A stretch of DNA of 64,000 nucleotides from contig DFXE01000010.1 of NCBI GenBank assembly GCA_002381645.1, forward strand, positions 410,663-474,662. Reading direction: 5' to 3'. Both the position numbers and the translations under genes were made by a program. Of the stretch, positions 16,975 to 27,151 are shown piece by piece (positions within the stretch are counted from its first letter, which is position 1; every line of letters begins with the position of its first letter). The notes beneath the pieces are model-generated. The model was not told where the DNA came from, did no database searches, and saw nothing but the letters and a program-made list of their open reading frames with translations. The stretch comes from Bacteroidales bacterium UBA4116. GTDB lineage: Bacteria > Bacteroidota > Bacteroidia > Bacteroidales > Tannerellaceae.

Positions 16975-19419
16975 TTAAAGTTTATTTTCTGTTCTTTTCC
17001 AGCCTTTATATGAAAATACCCCTATTACGGCAATAAGTATAACTGCTAAATACAGGTACATGAATATTCCGTTTATATGGTCGTTCTGCCCGTACGAATG
17101 CATACCGCTGAGGAAATAGTTTACACCGAAATATGTCATTAAAACCGAAGCAAACGCTACAACCGACATCAGGTTAAAAAGCCACGGGTTATCCCATTTC
17201 TTCACCAACCTCAGGTGTATCACAATAGCATATACCACCATGGTTATCAAAGCCCATGTCTCCTTGGGATCCCATCCCCAGTATCTTCCCCACGATTCAT
17301 TGGCCCATACCGCACCAAGGAACGTCCCGATCGTCATCAAAGCCACTCCTATGATCAGCGACATCTCGTTTATCATACTTAACTCCTTTATCCGTGCGGA
17401 AAGCATATGGGTACTTTTTCCCCGTAATGATTGCATAATAAGATTGGTTATTCCAATCAGGCAGCTGATGCCAAAGAAGCCGTATGCAGCGACAATTACA
17501 GCCACATGAAACATCAGCCAGGGTGATTTAAGGACGGGAACCAACGGATTGATCTCAGGATCCATCCAGTTCAGCCCCGATACAAAAAGTATAATGCCCC
17601 CGAACAGGGTAGCTAAGGCAAATGTTATGGAACTACGCCGTATAAAAAGCAATCCTGCAAATATGGATGCCCAGGCCACATATACCATCGTTTCATATGA
17701 ATTACTCCAGGGAGCCCGTCCCGCTATATACCAACGAAGACTCATTCCCATCATATGAAAATGAAAAACGACCAGTACACAGGCTGCTAAAATCCAGATA
17801 ACGGTTTTTATCCATTTCTTTTTATTGAACAAGCCGTAAAAAGATAAAACAAGCAGCAATCCTCCAAGGATCAGATAAAATATTTTACACCACCGGAAGA
17901 AATCGATACGGTTGTATTTAAGTTCGGCTTCTATTCGTTTGGGATTAACATCCAGCGTTTTATTCTTTGCCTGCTGGTAGGTAGTTATCATCTGCAGGAC
18001 TTCATCCGCTTTTTCATAATTGCCGTCTTTCAATCCTGCCTGAATCTCCATCAGATACCAGTCAAATACTTTCGATACGAACATAGAGTCCTGTCCGGAG
18101 AAAACGGAAAGGTCATCGCCGGGCGCATACCATTTATGGTTCGGATCATTTTCCAGAGGGAATAGATTAAGCATCTGATGATTATAAACCTGATGGATAA
18201 TATTGATCTTTTCATCCAGTTTCATTACATCTTTATCAAAATTATTCCGTTCGGAAGGCGCTTTATTATAAGCCTCTTCCAGTTTTTCCTGCAGTTTATA
18301 ATTGCCGTTGGTATCGAATACCTCAATATAAGCACATTCACCTTCCGTCAGGTCATAATAATTGGCCAGTTCCTTATTTGATATGGCTATATAAGGTACC
18401 CGCATCCACATATCGGGCATGATAAGCAGACTCAGTAAAAACTGGTCGGAGTTTAGGTTACCTATTTTATCTGCTTTATGTACTTTCCGGAGAATTTCCG
18501 ATGAAAATGTATTAATGGGCATCATCCGTCCTTTATACGATTGAATGGGTATAGCCCCGAATTTAGCGGCATGTTCGGGATTTACCGCATATTTCTGCAC
18601 GACATCCAGCATCGGCATCGACGACATTTCCGGATTGGCTTTTACGAAAGGAACGATCAGTAATGCAGATATAATCAGCAACATCTGGTTGATGGTACGT
18701 AGTTCCTTCAGCTTTCTTGCCAATTGACGGAAACGGGAATTTTTACCGATTAACGTAAATACAAATCCGATCGTCAACAATAAATAACCGAAGTAGGTAA
18801 TGTTTCTACCTGCCACATCCCTGTTGACCGAAAGAACGGTACCTTTTTCATCTCTGTCATAAGATGCCTGGAAAAAGCGGTATCCTTTCACATCCAGCAC
18901 ATTATTCATAAAGATACGCGCTTGTCTGGTTTGGCCGTCTACATGCACAAGCACCTCGCTTTCATAAGAAGACGGACTGGATGAACCCGGATAACGGGAC
19001 AGGGTGAATTTCAACAATTCAACACTAAAGGGAAGTGTATGGTAAGTCTTCCCTTTTGATGTTTGTATTTCTATTCGGTTGCCGGTCTCACCTTCTCGCA
19101 GATGGAGAATACCCTCTTCCCCGAATATATAAGAAACCAAAGCACCGGCAAGAATAATGACAAATGCAAAATGCACCAACAGGAAACCCCATTTCTTTTT
19201 TTTGATCAAATGGTGTTTTACTAGGGCCGCAATGAAATTCAGAACCAACAAAAACTGCAACAGAAAGAACAAGGGAGAATAATATATGGTCATTTTAGCA
19301 GCCACTGTACCGAAATATTTTTCAATGAATGTAGCTGCCGCAAGCAAAAAGGCATAAATTATCAACAAAATAATTGTTGTGATGTAAGAAGAGATTGTTC
19401 TTTCAATTGTCGTTTTCAT
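16975..19419 (-). CDS. ccsBA: CcsBA-type cytochrome c maturation fusion protein
   Basis: The 814-residue membrane protein joins a ResB/CcsB-like N-terminal half (membrane helices at about 15-40, 45-65 and 75-95, then a periplasmic domain) with a CcsA C-terminal half. The CcsA half carries the haem-handling tryptophan-rich motif W-G-R-Y-W-G-W-D-P-K-E-T-W at about 700-715 and at least eight helices. CcsBA exports haem and attaches it to C-x-x-C-H motifs of secreted cytochromes c. Two proteins with such motifs are encoded immediately upstream in the same transcription block (19503-23495 and 25376-27151), so this copy probably serves them. Confidence 0.93.
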   Translation of the reverse strand: MKTTIERTISSYITTIILLIIYAFLLAAATFIEKYFGTVAAKMTIYYSPLFFLLQFLLVLNFIAALVKHHLIKKKKWGFLLVHFAFVIILAGALVSYIFGEEGILHLREGETGNRIEIQTSKGKTYHTLPFSVELLKFTLSRYPGSSSPSSYESEVLVHVDGQTRQARIFMNNVLDVKGYRFFQASYDRDEKGTVLSVNRDVAGRNITYFGYLLLTIGFVFTLIGKNSRFRQLARKLKELRTINQMLLIISALLIVPFVKANPEMSSMPMLDVVQKYAVNPEHAAKFGAIPIQSYKGRMMPINTFSSEILRKVHKADKIGNLNSDQFLLSLLIMPDMWMRVPYIAISNKELANYYDLTEGECAYIEVFDTNGNYKLQEKLEEAYNKAPSERNNFDKDVMKLDEKINIIHQVYNHQMLNLFPLENDPNHKWYAPGDDLSVFSGQDSMFVSKVFDWYLMEIQAGLKDGNYEKADEVLQMITTYQQAKNKTLDVNPKRIEAELKYNRIDFFRWCKIFYLILGGLLLVLSFYGLFNKKKWIKTVIWILAACVLVVFHFHMMGMSLRWYIAGRAPWSNSYETMVYVAWASIFAGLLFIRRSSITFALATLFGGIILFVSGLNWMDPEINPLVPVLKSPWLMFHVAVIVAAYGFFGISCLIGITNLIMQSLRGKSTHMLSARIKELSMINEMSLIIGVALMTIGTFLGAVWANESWGRYWGWDPKETWALITMVVYAIVIHLRLVKKWDNPWLFNLMSVVAFASVLMTYFGVNYFLSGMHSYGQNDHINGIFMYLYLAVILIAVIGVFSYKGWKRTENKL

Positions 19420-19502
19420 TTGTTTTTAAATCAGAATCAAAAGCCGAAAACTGAATATGGAAAAATATTTTCCATATTCAATTTTCCACTTTCATGCATA
19501 AG

Positions 19503-22500
19503 TTAATCTTCAATTATTACCCTGAAACCTACGTTATGCACTCGTTGCCAGGGATAATAGGCTTTACGGGCATATGCCGTTGCGAATTTCGGACGGTCAA
19601 TATACGAACCTCCGCGCACAACTTTGTAATCTGAAGAAGTTTTAACTTTTTCCGTATACGGACAAGGTAAATAATCCGAACGGGTCCATTCGGCAATATT
19701 ACCGTGCATACTATATAATCCGAACGGATTTGCTTCATAACTTTTTGAGTCTACCTGAAGCATATTTCCGTCGTCTACATTTTCTTCTTTCGGAATAAAA
19801 TTATAATACGGAAACCACGAACTGGTTTTTGGCATGGGTTGAGGATCAATGCCGCTGACAGCCATATTGGATAATTGTGCATCGGCCATATTCTCATACG
19901 TACTGAAATCAGTATTCAGGTTTCCGAACCAGAAATCACTGTCGCTACCTGCACGGCAAGCCCATTCCCATTGTGCTTCTGTGGGTAAAGTGATCTTTAG
20001 TCCCGTTTTTTGGCTCAATTGCTCACAGTATGCCATAGCATCCTGATAACTTACCCGGATAACCGGCTGGTGTGGCAGGTTAGCATCATAACCGGGACGG
20101 GTATGGTCTTTCCAGAACTGGTCGACATAACGGCTGTCATGTCCGGGCACAAGCGTGTTATACTGTTCATTCGTCACCTCAATTTCCGCCATCCAGAAAG
20201 ACTTATCTATCTTTACTTTAGAGACAGGCGAATTATCTAATGCTCCCTGGTAACTACCCATAATAAATTGTCCCGCAGGGATGCGGACAAAACGCATAAC
20301 CACTCCCGGAGCAAGATCTATTTCTTTACGGGTCCTGTGTTCCTCGTTTTGTAAAGCTATAGCTGAAGCCGCATTGAACGGCCATCCGGCAACCCTGACT
20401 TCTTTTTGTTTAACCGGCGTTTTCCTTTCCGGACGTTCGGGTGTTACTTCTCCCTTTTCCTTCAGGTAGGCGGCATAATCAGCGATCTCTTTTTTCCAGT
20501 CCACTCCTGCCCCGCAACCATATTTATCTGTCAATTCAATACGACGTGCAATCTGGTCGTATCCTTTGTATGGAAATCCGTCATAGGGATTGGCTTCAAA
20601 ATATCCTTTATCGGGTACATTGTAGTCTATCCAGTTGTAAAGCGTTCTCCATTCCTTATCAGTCAGCGTTACATTATAATGTCCGGTTTTTAATATCCTG
20701 ACCAGTTCACTGGTGTTGGGATGGTACTCATAGGGTTGCAAAACAACCATATCTGCTTCGGGACCCTGCCTGTGAGTATAAGGGTGCAGATTGAGGTAAG
20801 CAGTTCCGTACCCTTTTTTGTCCTTGGTCCCACCGCGGAGATCGAAAGCTTTTCCTTCTCCGGTATGACAGGCGATACATGCCCGGTCGAGAATAGGTTG
20901 CATCTCCAGATCAAACGTAAAGGAACGGACGCCTCCCTCGGGTGGTGTTAATGCCACCGGAGCTTTTTGCGAAGCAATAACCCGTTTAGGTATAGGTATC
21001 TGATTCTGGTCTTCATGGCAACCTACACATGATACGATCTCACCGGGCATCCCGGTAAACCAGCTGCGCATCCATTGCACGGCAGCCCCGTCTTTATCCA
21101 ATGGCTGAATAGAAACGGGCGTATTGGCCGGCACTTTAAAGATAACTGAACCGTCTTCTTCAACAGGTACCGTCCCGAGCAGGCGTTTGATATCCCATCC
21201 GCTTTGGATTCCCTGTGCATAATGATCGGATTCGGTGTGCAGGTAGGCGTATTCATATCCATGTACGCGAAGCTCCTTTACTGTTCCTCGAGGCACCCCG
21301 CGCAATCCTTCTCCTTCGTAAATATCCTGTATGAATACAGTTGCTTCCTTTTCATTCAGTTTCACACGATCCGGTATAGATGGCGGCGTTTTAGCCTCAC
21401 ATACGGCTATCGGACTGATATAACCGGTTCCTTCCTCTTTTATCAAACAGGTTACGTTATCAAAAACGTCCACCAGATATACCCCCCACAGGTCGTTTGG
21501 ATTTAACTTGGCTGATACCAGGTAATACTTGTCATTCAACGGAGTGGGTTTAACAAACTGAGGCCATACACCATCTACCAGTTCGTCTTTGATTTCTGGT
21601 ATTATCTGCCGGTTGCGGAATGGTATCTCCTGAATTATCCCCTCAACTCCTTTCCGTGCTTTGGTGGGATCGAACAACATCAGGCGTCCCGAACGGGCTA
21701 CGCCATGATGACCGGATATAATACCTACAAATGCGGATGAATGCCCCGGTAAGGGTTGAACATCAAACGTACTGTTCGGAAACATGGCTCCACTGCCGAA
21801 GAGGGCGCGGTTATCGGTTCCGTCGGGATTCATATGCATGACTATACGAGAGAAGTAATGGGTAAGATCCGTATATTCCCAACGCACATACATCACACGC
21901 CCGTTATGCATGATAACCGGATTCCAGTTGGCATCCTGGTCGAATGTTAAACGCCGCATGTTTTTATTTTGCGGATCGTATAATACCATATTCCCAACCG
22001 GGTCGCTGCCACTTACACAAGGTACGCCCTGATAACCGATATTTGAATTGGCTATGATCCTTCCGTCGGGCAACCATGCACCATCGTAAAATTCCAATTC
22101 GGGTTCTGTAGTATCGATCAAAGGTTTTAAACCGGTTCCATCCAATTTTACCTCGAATACATTCCACCGCTTATCGGGCATAAGTGAGGTAAACATTAGG
22201 CGGTCGGCATTCCAGTGAAGTTTTAAATCGGCAATAGATGCCGACGATTGGGGCCGGAACACCGTACGTGTCTTCAAATCCCCCCGGAGATTCGTCAGCT
22301 CAACAATATCGGCAGCAAAACCTTCCCTGCTGGCGGATTGCTGGTTACTCCAGTTGTTTGCCTGTGTACCCAGTTCGGGAGCCATCGCTTTACGTGCGTT
22401 TGCCCCCAAAACGAAACGGGTAGCCACTACTCTATCTGTATCAAGCAAAGGGTTGGCCAACAATATTTTCCGTTTATTTTCCAAAGCCATTTCTGCGTTT

Positions 22501-23495
22501 ATCAACGCATTTTCTTCATAGGAATAGATACCGTCGAAACCACTTTGAACTTGTATTTCCAGCATATCCATTATTTTCCGGTATTTCTCCTCCTCAAATC
22601 CTTTCATTTTTTGCATATCGGCAAAAGACATACGGATAGCTTCTATACTCAGCCATTCCAATTCGTTTTGTAAATCGCTTACACGTTGGGCCTTTTCAAA
22701 CAATTTCAGGTAACCGAGTATCTGCCTGTCTACATTCTTTTCGGATTCGATTTTACTGACCTCCCTTGTAAAATAAGCATCTTCTTTCAAACCTTTCACT
22801 ATATTCATAAGAACGTTCCGTTCTACAGAAGCATCTTTCGAAGTTAACCAATTTTCGAGGTTATCCACATAAGCACTAAATGAACCTATTTCTTTCGGAT
22901 AGGTTGATGCCAATTTATTAACTTCTTCTCTTGGGAATATATTTTGTATCCGGAAATATATACTACCTGTCGAAGAGGCGTCGGCAATGCCTACTTCCGC
23001 TTCAAAACGCACATATTCTTTATTCAGGTGATATACAGCAATACCGTCGGCATGCATGAATATGCCGCGGTCATATATATTTCCCGCTATGGAAAGACGG
23101 TTTCCGGCTATATCTTTATTCTTTACGTAAGAACCGGAACCCGTTTCAACAAAAGAAGGATCCAGTTCATCCAGCCATACGGTTGAACCATCTTCTTTTA
23201 TAAGCCTGGCATTAGCCCAAACGCCCCAGTCCCAACCGTTACCGTCCGGCCCCCCGTCAGTAATCAGCACCAGGCGTTCTTGTCCTTTCAAATCTGCCGA
23301 AAGGGGGGCAGCCTTTTCTTTTGCCTTAATCCATTCCGATTCGACAGGCATATTGGCTTTTATCAGCCGGGAACGAATATCCGATTTTTGTTTTATTAAT
23401 GCGTTCATCCAGCTATCTGCTTTTACCGGCTTCCGTTGAGCCGATATCCATAAAGAAGAGAGGAAGAAAGCAATAAACAAGGCATATTTATTCAT
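19503..23495 (-). CDS. Giant secreted NPCBM / propeller / cytochrome c / FGE-domain protein
   Basis: The 1330-residue protein has an N-terminal signal peptide. An NPCBM-like domain lies at about 75-195 (D-R-G-I-F-M-H-A-D-G-I-A-V-Y-H-L). A helical stretch to about 350 is followed by PD40-like propeller repeats (about 400-780) of the type seen in hydrazine synthase alpha-like proteins. Two haem c motifs follow, C-V-G-C-H at 823-827 and C-I-A-C-H at 873-877. The C-terminal formylglycine-generating-enzyme-like (SUMF1) domain at about 1060-1328 ends in the typical V-G-F-R-V-I. It should be exported and receive haem from CcsBA, encoded 84 nt downstream. The reaction is unknown; NPCBM suggests a carbohydrate ligand and the haems suggest electron transfer. 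Confidence 0.82.
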   Translation of the reverse strand: MNKYALFIAFFLSSLWISAQRKPVKADSWMNALIKQKSDIRSRLIKANMPVESEWIKAKEKAAPLSADLKGQERLVLITDGGPDGNGWDWGVWANARLIKEDGSTVWLDELDPSFVETGSGSYVKNKDIAGNRLSIAGNIYDRGIFMHADGIAVYHLNKEYVRFEAEVGIADASSTGSIYFRIQNIFPREEVNKLASTYPKEIGSFSAYVDNLENWLTSKDASVERNVLMNIVKGLKEDAYFTREVSKIESEKNVDRQILGYLKLFEKAQRVSDLQNELEWLSIEAIRMSFADMQKMKGFEEEKYRKIMDMLEIQVQSGFDGIYSYEENALINAEMALENKRKILLANPLLDTDRVVATRFVLGANARKAMAPELGTQANNWSNQQSASREGFAADIVELTNLRGDLKTRTVFRPQSSASIADLKLHWNADRLMFTSLMPDKRWNVFEVKLDGTGLKPLIDTTEPELEFYDGAWLPDGRIIANSNIGYQGVPCVSGSDPVGNMVLYDPQNKNMRRLTFDQDANWNPVIMHNGRVMYVRWEYTDLTHYFSRIVMHMNPDGTDNRALFGSGAMFPNSTFDVQPLPGHSSAFVGIISGHHGVARSGRLMLFDPTKARKGVEGIIQEIPFRNRQIIPEIKDELVDGVWPQFVKPTPLNDKYYLVSAKLNPNDLWGVYLVDVFDNVTCLIKEEGTGYISPIAVCEAKTPPSIPDRVKLNEKEATVFIQDIYEGEGLRGVPRGTVKELRVHGYEYAYLHTESDHYAQGIQSGWDIKRLLGTVPVEEDGSVIFKVPANTPVSIQPLDKDGAAVQWMRSWFTGMPGEIVSCVGCHEDQNQIPIPKRVIASQKAPVALTPPEGGVRSFTFDLEMQPILDRACIACHTGEGKAFDLRGGTKDKKGYGTAYLNLHPYTHRQGPEADMVVLQPYEYHPNTSELVRILKTGHYNVTLTDKEWRTLYNWIDYNVPDKGYFEANPYDGFPYKGYDQIARRIELTDKYGCGAGVDWKKEIADYAAYLKEKGEVTPERPERKTPVKQKEVRVAGWPFNAASAIALQNEEHRTRKEIDLAPGVVMRFVRIPAGQFIMGSYQGALDNSPVSKVKIDKSFWMAEIEVTNEQYNTLVPGHDSRYVDQFWKDHTRPGYDANLPHQPVIRVSYQDAMAYCEQLSQKTGLKITLPTEAQWEWACRAGSDSDFWFGNLNTDFSTYENMADAQLSNMAVSGIDPQPMPKTSSWFPYYNFIPKEENVDDGNMLQVDSKSYEANPFGLYSMHGNIAEWTRSDYLPCPYTEKVKTSSDYKVVRGGSYIDRPKFATAYARKAYYPWQRVHNVGFRVIIED

Positions 23496-23522
23496 AAACG
23501 TATCGATTAAGGTTGAGTGTTT

Positions 23523-24236
23523 TTATAAAGAAGCTTTCGGATGTGTAAAACGCAATCCTGCGCCGTCATGATAGGAAGCCCATTCGTCTACAACAGCACC
23601 TTCCGGTCCGGCCATCAGAAAATGGTATGATTCTTCTTTCTTGAGATGAACCACCTCGCCGACTTGCTGAACGACAAAGTTTTTACTTTTAGCCGGGCCA
23701 TGAGTTACAGGAATAGCCGGGGCATCCGGAGTTTCTTCTCCGATCTCGGAGAAATTATATGCCCATCCTTTCGTCACCATCCATGATTCAAATTTGGGAG
23801 CATGTTCTGTCCTGACGTGTGCGTGTTCGGGAATCATCTGGTCGGGTAATAAATAGATGGCATGTGCGAAATAGCCATGCTCCATGTCATTTACCCAGAA
23901 GATACCTCCCATCCCGACATTTTCGAAATCGCCCAACCCGAAGTCAACAACCCACATATCTTTTTCCATCAACGGAGTAAAAGGGATATCATAGAACTCA
24001 AACATATCTTTGTATGCCTGGATAGCTACATCTTCATTAAATTTGCCGTCCGTATAAAAATCGGCATTGGTGTACTTTTTCGAATACTTCATTTCTTTCT
24101 TATTTTTAAGATTATTATATTCACCAGGACCGGCATTACCTTTTTTATTATTCGATGCCGTTATATCAGTACATGCAACAACCGGAAGCAATAATGCAAC
24201 CAGTACTAAGATTTTCAGATAAGATAGTTTTTCCAT
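23523..24236 (-). CDS. Cupin-fold lipoprotein
   Basis: The 237-residue lipoprotein has its lipobox Cys at residue 22 (P-V-V-A-C). After a linker of about 45 polar residues comes a domain with P-E-H-A-H-V-R-T-E-H-A-P-K-F-E-S-W and, later, E-V-V-H-L-K-K-E-E-S-Y-H-F-L, the two-part metal-binding pattern of cupins. Some cupins of this sort are sugar isomerases such as D-lyxose isomerase, but a periplasmic lipoprotein position is unusual for those. It lies 27 nt before the giant cytochrome protein gene and 35 nt after the chorismatase-like gene, in the same block. Confidence 0.68.
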   Translation of the reverse strand: MEKLSYLKILVLVALLLPVVACTDITASNNKKGNAGPGEYNNLKNKKEMKYSKKYTNADFYTDGKFNEDVAIQAYKDMFEFYDIPFTPLMEKDMWVVDFGLGDFENVGMGGIFWVNDMEHGYFAHAIYLLPDQMIPEHAHVRTEHAPKFESWMVTKGWAYNFSEIGEETPDAPAIPVTHGPAKSKNFVVQQVGEVVHLKKEESYHFLMAGPEGAVVDEWASYHDGAGLRFTHPKASL

Positions 24237-24271
24237 TTCCGTATATTTAATAGTTTACATATATTAATGTG

Positions 24272-25366
24272 TCAATCAACAGCAATACCCTCTATCTCAA
24301 CCAGTAACTCTTCACGACAAACATCTGCACACATATAAGAAATGGGTATGGAAAGATTATATTCATTCATTAACCGTTCGGATAAAGCAAAGTCGGTTTT
24401 ATTTTTCAGGTAAACACGCAGCATAACTAATTTTGCCTGTCCGGTAAGTTCCGCTATGTTTTCCATCGTTATATGCAACTGACGTTCCAGCCCAAACCCT
24501 TTAAGGCTTTCCTCGCCGCGGATCGCTGCTGTTCCCGAAACATATATCAATCGCCGGTTACCGAATGTGATGCTTTTTGCCCGTTCGAATTTGGGTGTAG
24601 CTTTTTTATCTCGGGAAACCTCCAGTACTTTTTCAGAATAAGCATGCGCTGCAACCTGAAGTTTATTATCAATAGGTGTGGCAAAAGCCTCAGGTGAATT
24701 AAATACAGCCGCATCCAAATCTACCAGTATACCTCCAAGGTTTGTTCCTATTCCTGTCGCAGCCGGATATCCGTCGGGCCATTCTGCTACGGCATAAAAA
24801 TCCCCCCTGGCATTATTAAAGCTTTGGTAATTCTGATTGTTATTTTCGTAAGATGTAATTTGCTGTATATAGTTCCATTGACGTATAATACTATTTACCG
24901 GGAATTTTTCAAGCTCCAACAATTCAGCTACAAGATTAAAGACTTCACGGGATTGCCTTTCAATAGGTTTATTTATTATATCACTCTGGAATCCTCCTGA
25001 AAAGAGGAAACGCCCGTAATGATTCTTCAACAATACATACGGAAAACCATTCAGTTTTTTATATATAAGAATATCGTCCGAATCGGGTATATAACTATGC
25101 ACTTCAACAATCAAAGGAGTGTTTAAGGGCGGTTGTGAAACATAGGATAAGGCCGGTTGTTTCTTGCCGTATTTTATCTCTACCTTTTCGCGTAAAATAT
25201 GATGTCTCATTTCATATTCTTCATTTGTAGCAGGTGTTCCAAAGAAAGCCAGTCGCAATATATTACTTTCTGGAGGCAATTGCCTGAGCAGATTATCCAC
25301 CATATCTGGAAAAGCTGCCTTTCCGGTTGAAAATATGTTGTATTTTATCTTATTACAATAGTTCAT
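24272..25366 (-). CDS. Chorismatase (FkbO/Hyg5)/RidA-like protein
   Basis: The 364-residue protein has no signal peptide. The central part reads R-Q-W-N-Y-I-Q-Q-I, then Y-Q-S-F-N-N-A-R-G and A-A-T-G-I-G-T, a series I recognise from the chorismatase family (FkbO, Hyg5, XanB2), and the C-terminal 120 residues resemble a YjgF/RidA domain. Chorismatases hydrolyse chorismate to dihydroxycyclohexadiene or hydroxybenzoate acids. Distant members may act on other substrates, and here the context is catabolic, so the reaction is left open. It lies 9 nt after the cytochrome-propeller gene and is surely co-transcribed. Confidence 0.7.
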   Translation of the reverse strand: MNYCNKIKYNIFSTGKAAFPDMVDNLLRQLPPESNILRLAFFGTPATNEEYEMRHHILREKVEIKYGKKQPALSYVSQPPLNTPLIVEVHSYIPDSDDILIYKKLNGFPYVLLKNHYGRFLFSGGFQSDIINKPIERQSREVFNLVAELLELEKFPVNSIIRQWNYIQQITSYENNNQNYQSFNNARGDFYAVAEWPDGYPAATGIGTNLGGILVDLDAAVFNSPEAFATPIDNKLQVAAHAYSEKVLEVSRDKKATPKFERAKSITFGNRRLIYVSGTAAIRGEESLKGFGLERQLHITMENIAELTGQAKLVMLRVYLKNKTDFALSERLMNEYNLSIPISYMCADVCREELLVEIEGIAVD

Positions 25367-25375
25367 TTCATCTGT

Positions 25376-27151
25376 TTATAGTGAATTTACATATTCGGCA
25401 AGAGCCTCGATCTCTTTTTTAGTTATTTTTTTAGTTATGCCGTGCTTATGTACTTCAAATACTTCTTCCATCGTAGCTGCCCGTCCGTCAAAAAGATAAG
25501 GTGCGGTTCTCCATACCTCGATTAAAGCAGGAGTATCCCAGCCTTTTTCAAATTCAATGTCTGTTCCTATACGGTGCATTTTCATATCAGTGTAATAAGG
25601 TCCGCTATGACACGACCCGCAATTATGTTTCTCAAATACTTTCCTACCCTCCTTTGCCTTTCTTGTCATCTCCCCATTTACAAGATAAGGACTTGGCACA
25701 GGGCGAAGTGATTTCAGGTAATCATCTACACAAGCGGATTCTTCCGGATCAATATTATAAAATTGAATATGGGTAAATCCGGCATGAACAGCTATTTCCG
25801 CTTTTTCCCGAATACCCGAAATCATGGAAGGCGGAGTTACATGGCTGAGAAGTAAACTTTTGCAGTTCTTAGGGTTACCTACCCCGTCATTCATTAAATC
25901 CCAATTCATGCCGTCCATCCGCGCATCCCCGGGATGGCAACCGTTACAGCTTTGCCATTCCTGAAAACAGTTTTTCGCATCGTTGAAATATTTTTCTCCT
26001 TTATGTTCGCGTGACTCAGTTCTGCCGGGGTTCAATTGTACAGTGTTTACCATAAGACTCTTTAGATCGACAATATTCAGTATGTCGGCAAAGTATGTCG
26101 GAATAAATATTTTATCACCTCTTACAGCCATGCATCTGGGTCCGTTACCCTCCAATTGTACACGCTTACGAAGTCCGTAAAGAAAACGAAGATCATACTC
26201 CAACTGCTCCTTATTTTGATAAGACGCAAACTTTTTCCGCATGGCTTCATGATCGATAATACTTACTTCATGAGTTCCGGAATGGATGATGAACAATGAT
26301 TCATCCGTACAATCAATACTCCATATGCCGGCTGCTCCACGTTCGGGTTCATCTACTAATACGGAACCTAAAAATGATTGTGTTTTTTCATCTATAACAC
26401 TGAAAGCGCTTGTATTCATCCATCCTTGTTGGAGCTGTGAGGTAGGTACGGTAAAGCGCCCCAGGTTGTGGGATACATATATATATTGTCCGTCCGGAGT
26501 TATGCAGATATCGCGAAGTGCGTTACTTCCGTTCGACAAACGGATATCTTTTATCTTTTTAAAATCCGACATATCAATAACGGAAACGCAAGCAGCTACA
26601 TAATCAACATCCGCACTTTGGGCAGGAAGGAAATTTGCTACATAAAGATATTTCCCATCTTTACTGAAAACAGCTGATTTGGGTTCACGAAGTACCCTGA
26701 CACTGCGGATTACTTTACCGGTTGATAAATTTATCTCACAAATTGTATTTGAAAACTGGTTGCATATATATAAATGTGTTTCATCCGGACTTAAAAGCGG
26801 ATAACACGCACCCGACTCTACAGGTATAACCGCCTCTATTCTGCCTGATTCAATATCCAGTATTTGTAATTTTCCCGTTTTTTCAAAAGTAGTTATATAA
26901 GCTTTATTATTTTTCAAGGCAATTCCTGTGGGGACGTCGTCCAACTGATAGGAACGCATCAATTTTGTTTCTTCTGCAGAAAATATATCCACCCGTTTCA
27001 TACCCTTTTGCGTCAGATATATTTCTCCTGTTGTACCTATTGCTATAGCTGTGCTGAAAAAAGGCGGATTACCCGCGGATGCATTCCATATGCAGCAACA
27101 GGTAATAAGAATCGCCAGCGAGCTTTTCAGTATGTATCTAAGTGTAGTCAT
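25376..27151 (-). CDS. Secreted beta-propeller di-haem cytochrome c protein
   Basis: The 591-residue protein has a signal peptide ending near A-S-A-G-N (about residue 27). A YncE-like beta-propeller at about 30-370 (repeated Y-L-Y-V-A-N and Y-I-Y-V-S-H blades) is followed by a cytochrome c domain with haem motifs C-N-G-C-H at 402-406 and C-G-S-C-H at 511-515. The end, A-P-Y-L-F-D-G-R-A-A-T-M-E-E-V-F, is typical of di-haem cytochrome c peroxidase/MauG-like proteins. It may pass electrons from a periplasmic oxidation to the respiratory chain. Its start overlaps the iclR stop by 4 nt, so it is the first structural gene of the block. Confidence 0.85.
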   Translation of the reverse strand: MTTLRYILKSSLAILITCCCIWNASAGNPPFFSTAIAIGTTGEIYLTQKGMKRVDIFSAEETKLMRSYQLDDVPTGIALKNNKAYITTFEKTGKLQILDIESGRIEAVIPVESGACYPLLSPDETHLYICNQFSNTICEINLSTGKVIRSVRVLREPKSAVFSKDGKYLYVANFLPAQSADVDYVAACVSVIDMSDFKKIKDIRLSNGSNALRDICITPDGQYIYVSHNLGRFTVPTSQLQQGWMNTSAFSVIDEKTQSFLGSVLVDEPERGAAGIWSIDCTDESLFIIHSGTHEVSIIDHEAMRKKFASYQNKEQLEYDLRFLYGLRKRVQLEGNGPRCMAVRGDKIFIPTYFADILNIVDLKSLMVNTVQLNPGRTESREHKGEKYFNDAKNCFQEWQSCNGCHPGDARMDGMNWDLMNDGVGNPKNCKSLLLSHVTPPSMISGIREKAEIAVHAGFTHIQFYNIDPEESACVDDYLKSLRPVPSPYLVNGEMTRKAKEGRKVFEKHNCGSCHSGPYYTDMKMHRIGTDIEFEKGWDTPALIEVWRTAPYLFDGRAATMEEVFEVHKHGITKKITKKEIEALAEYVNSL

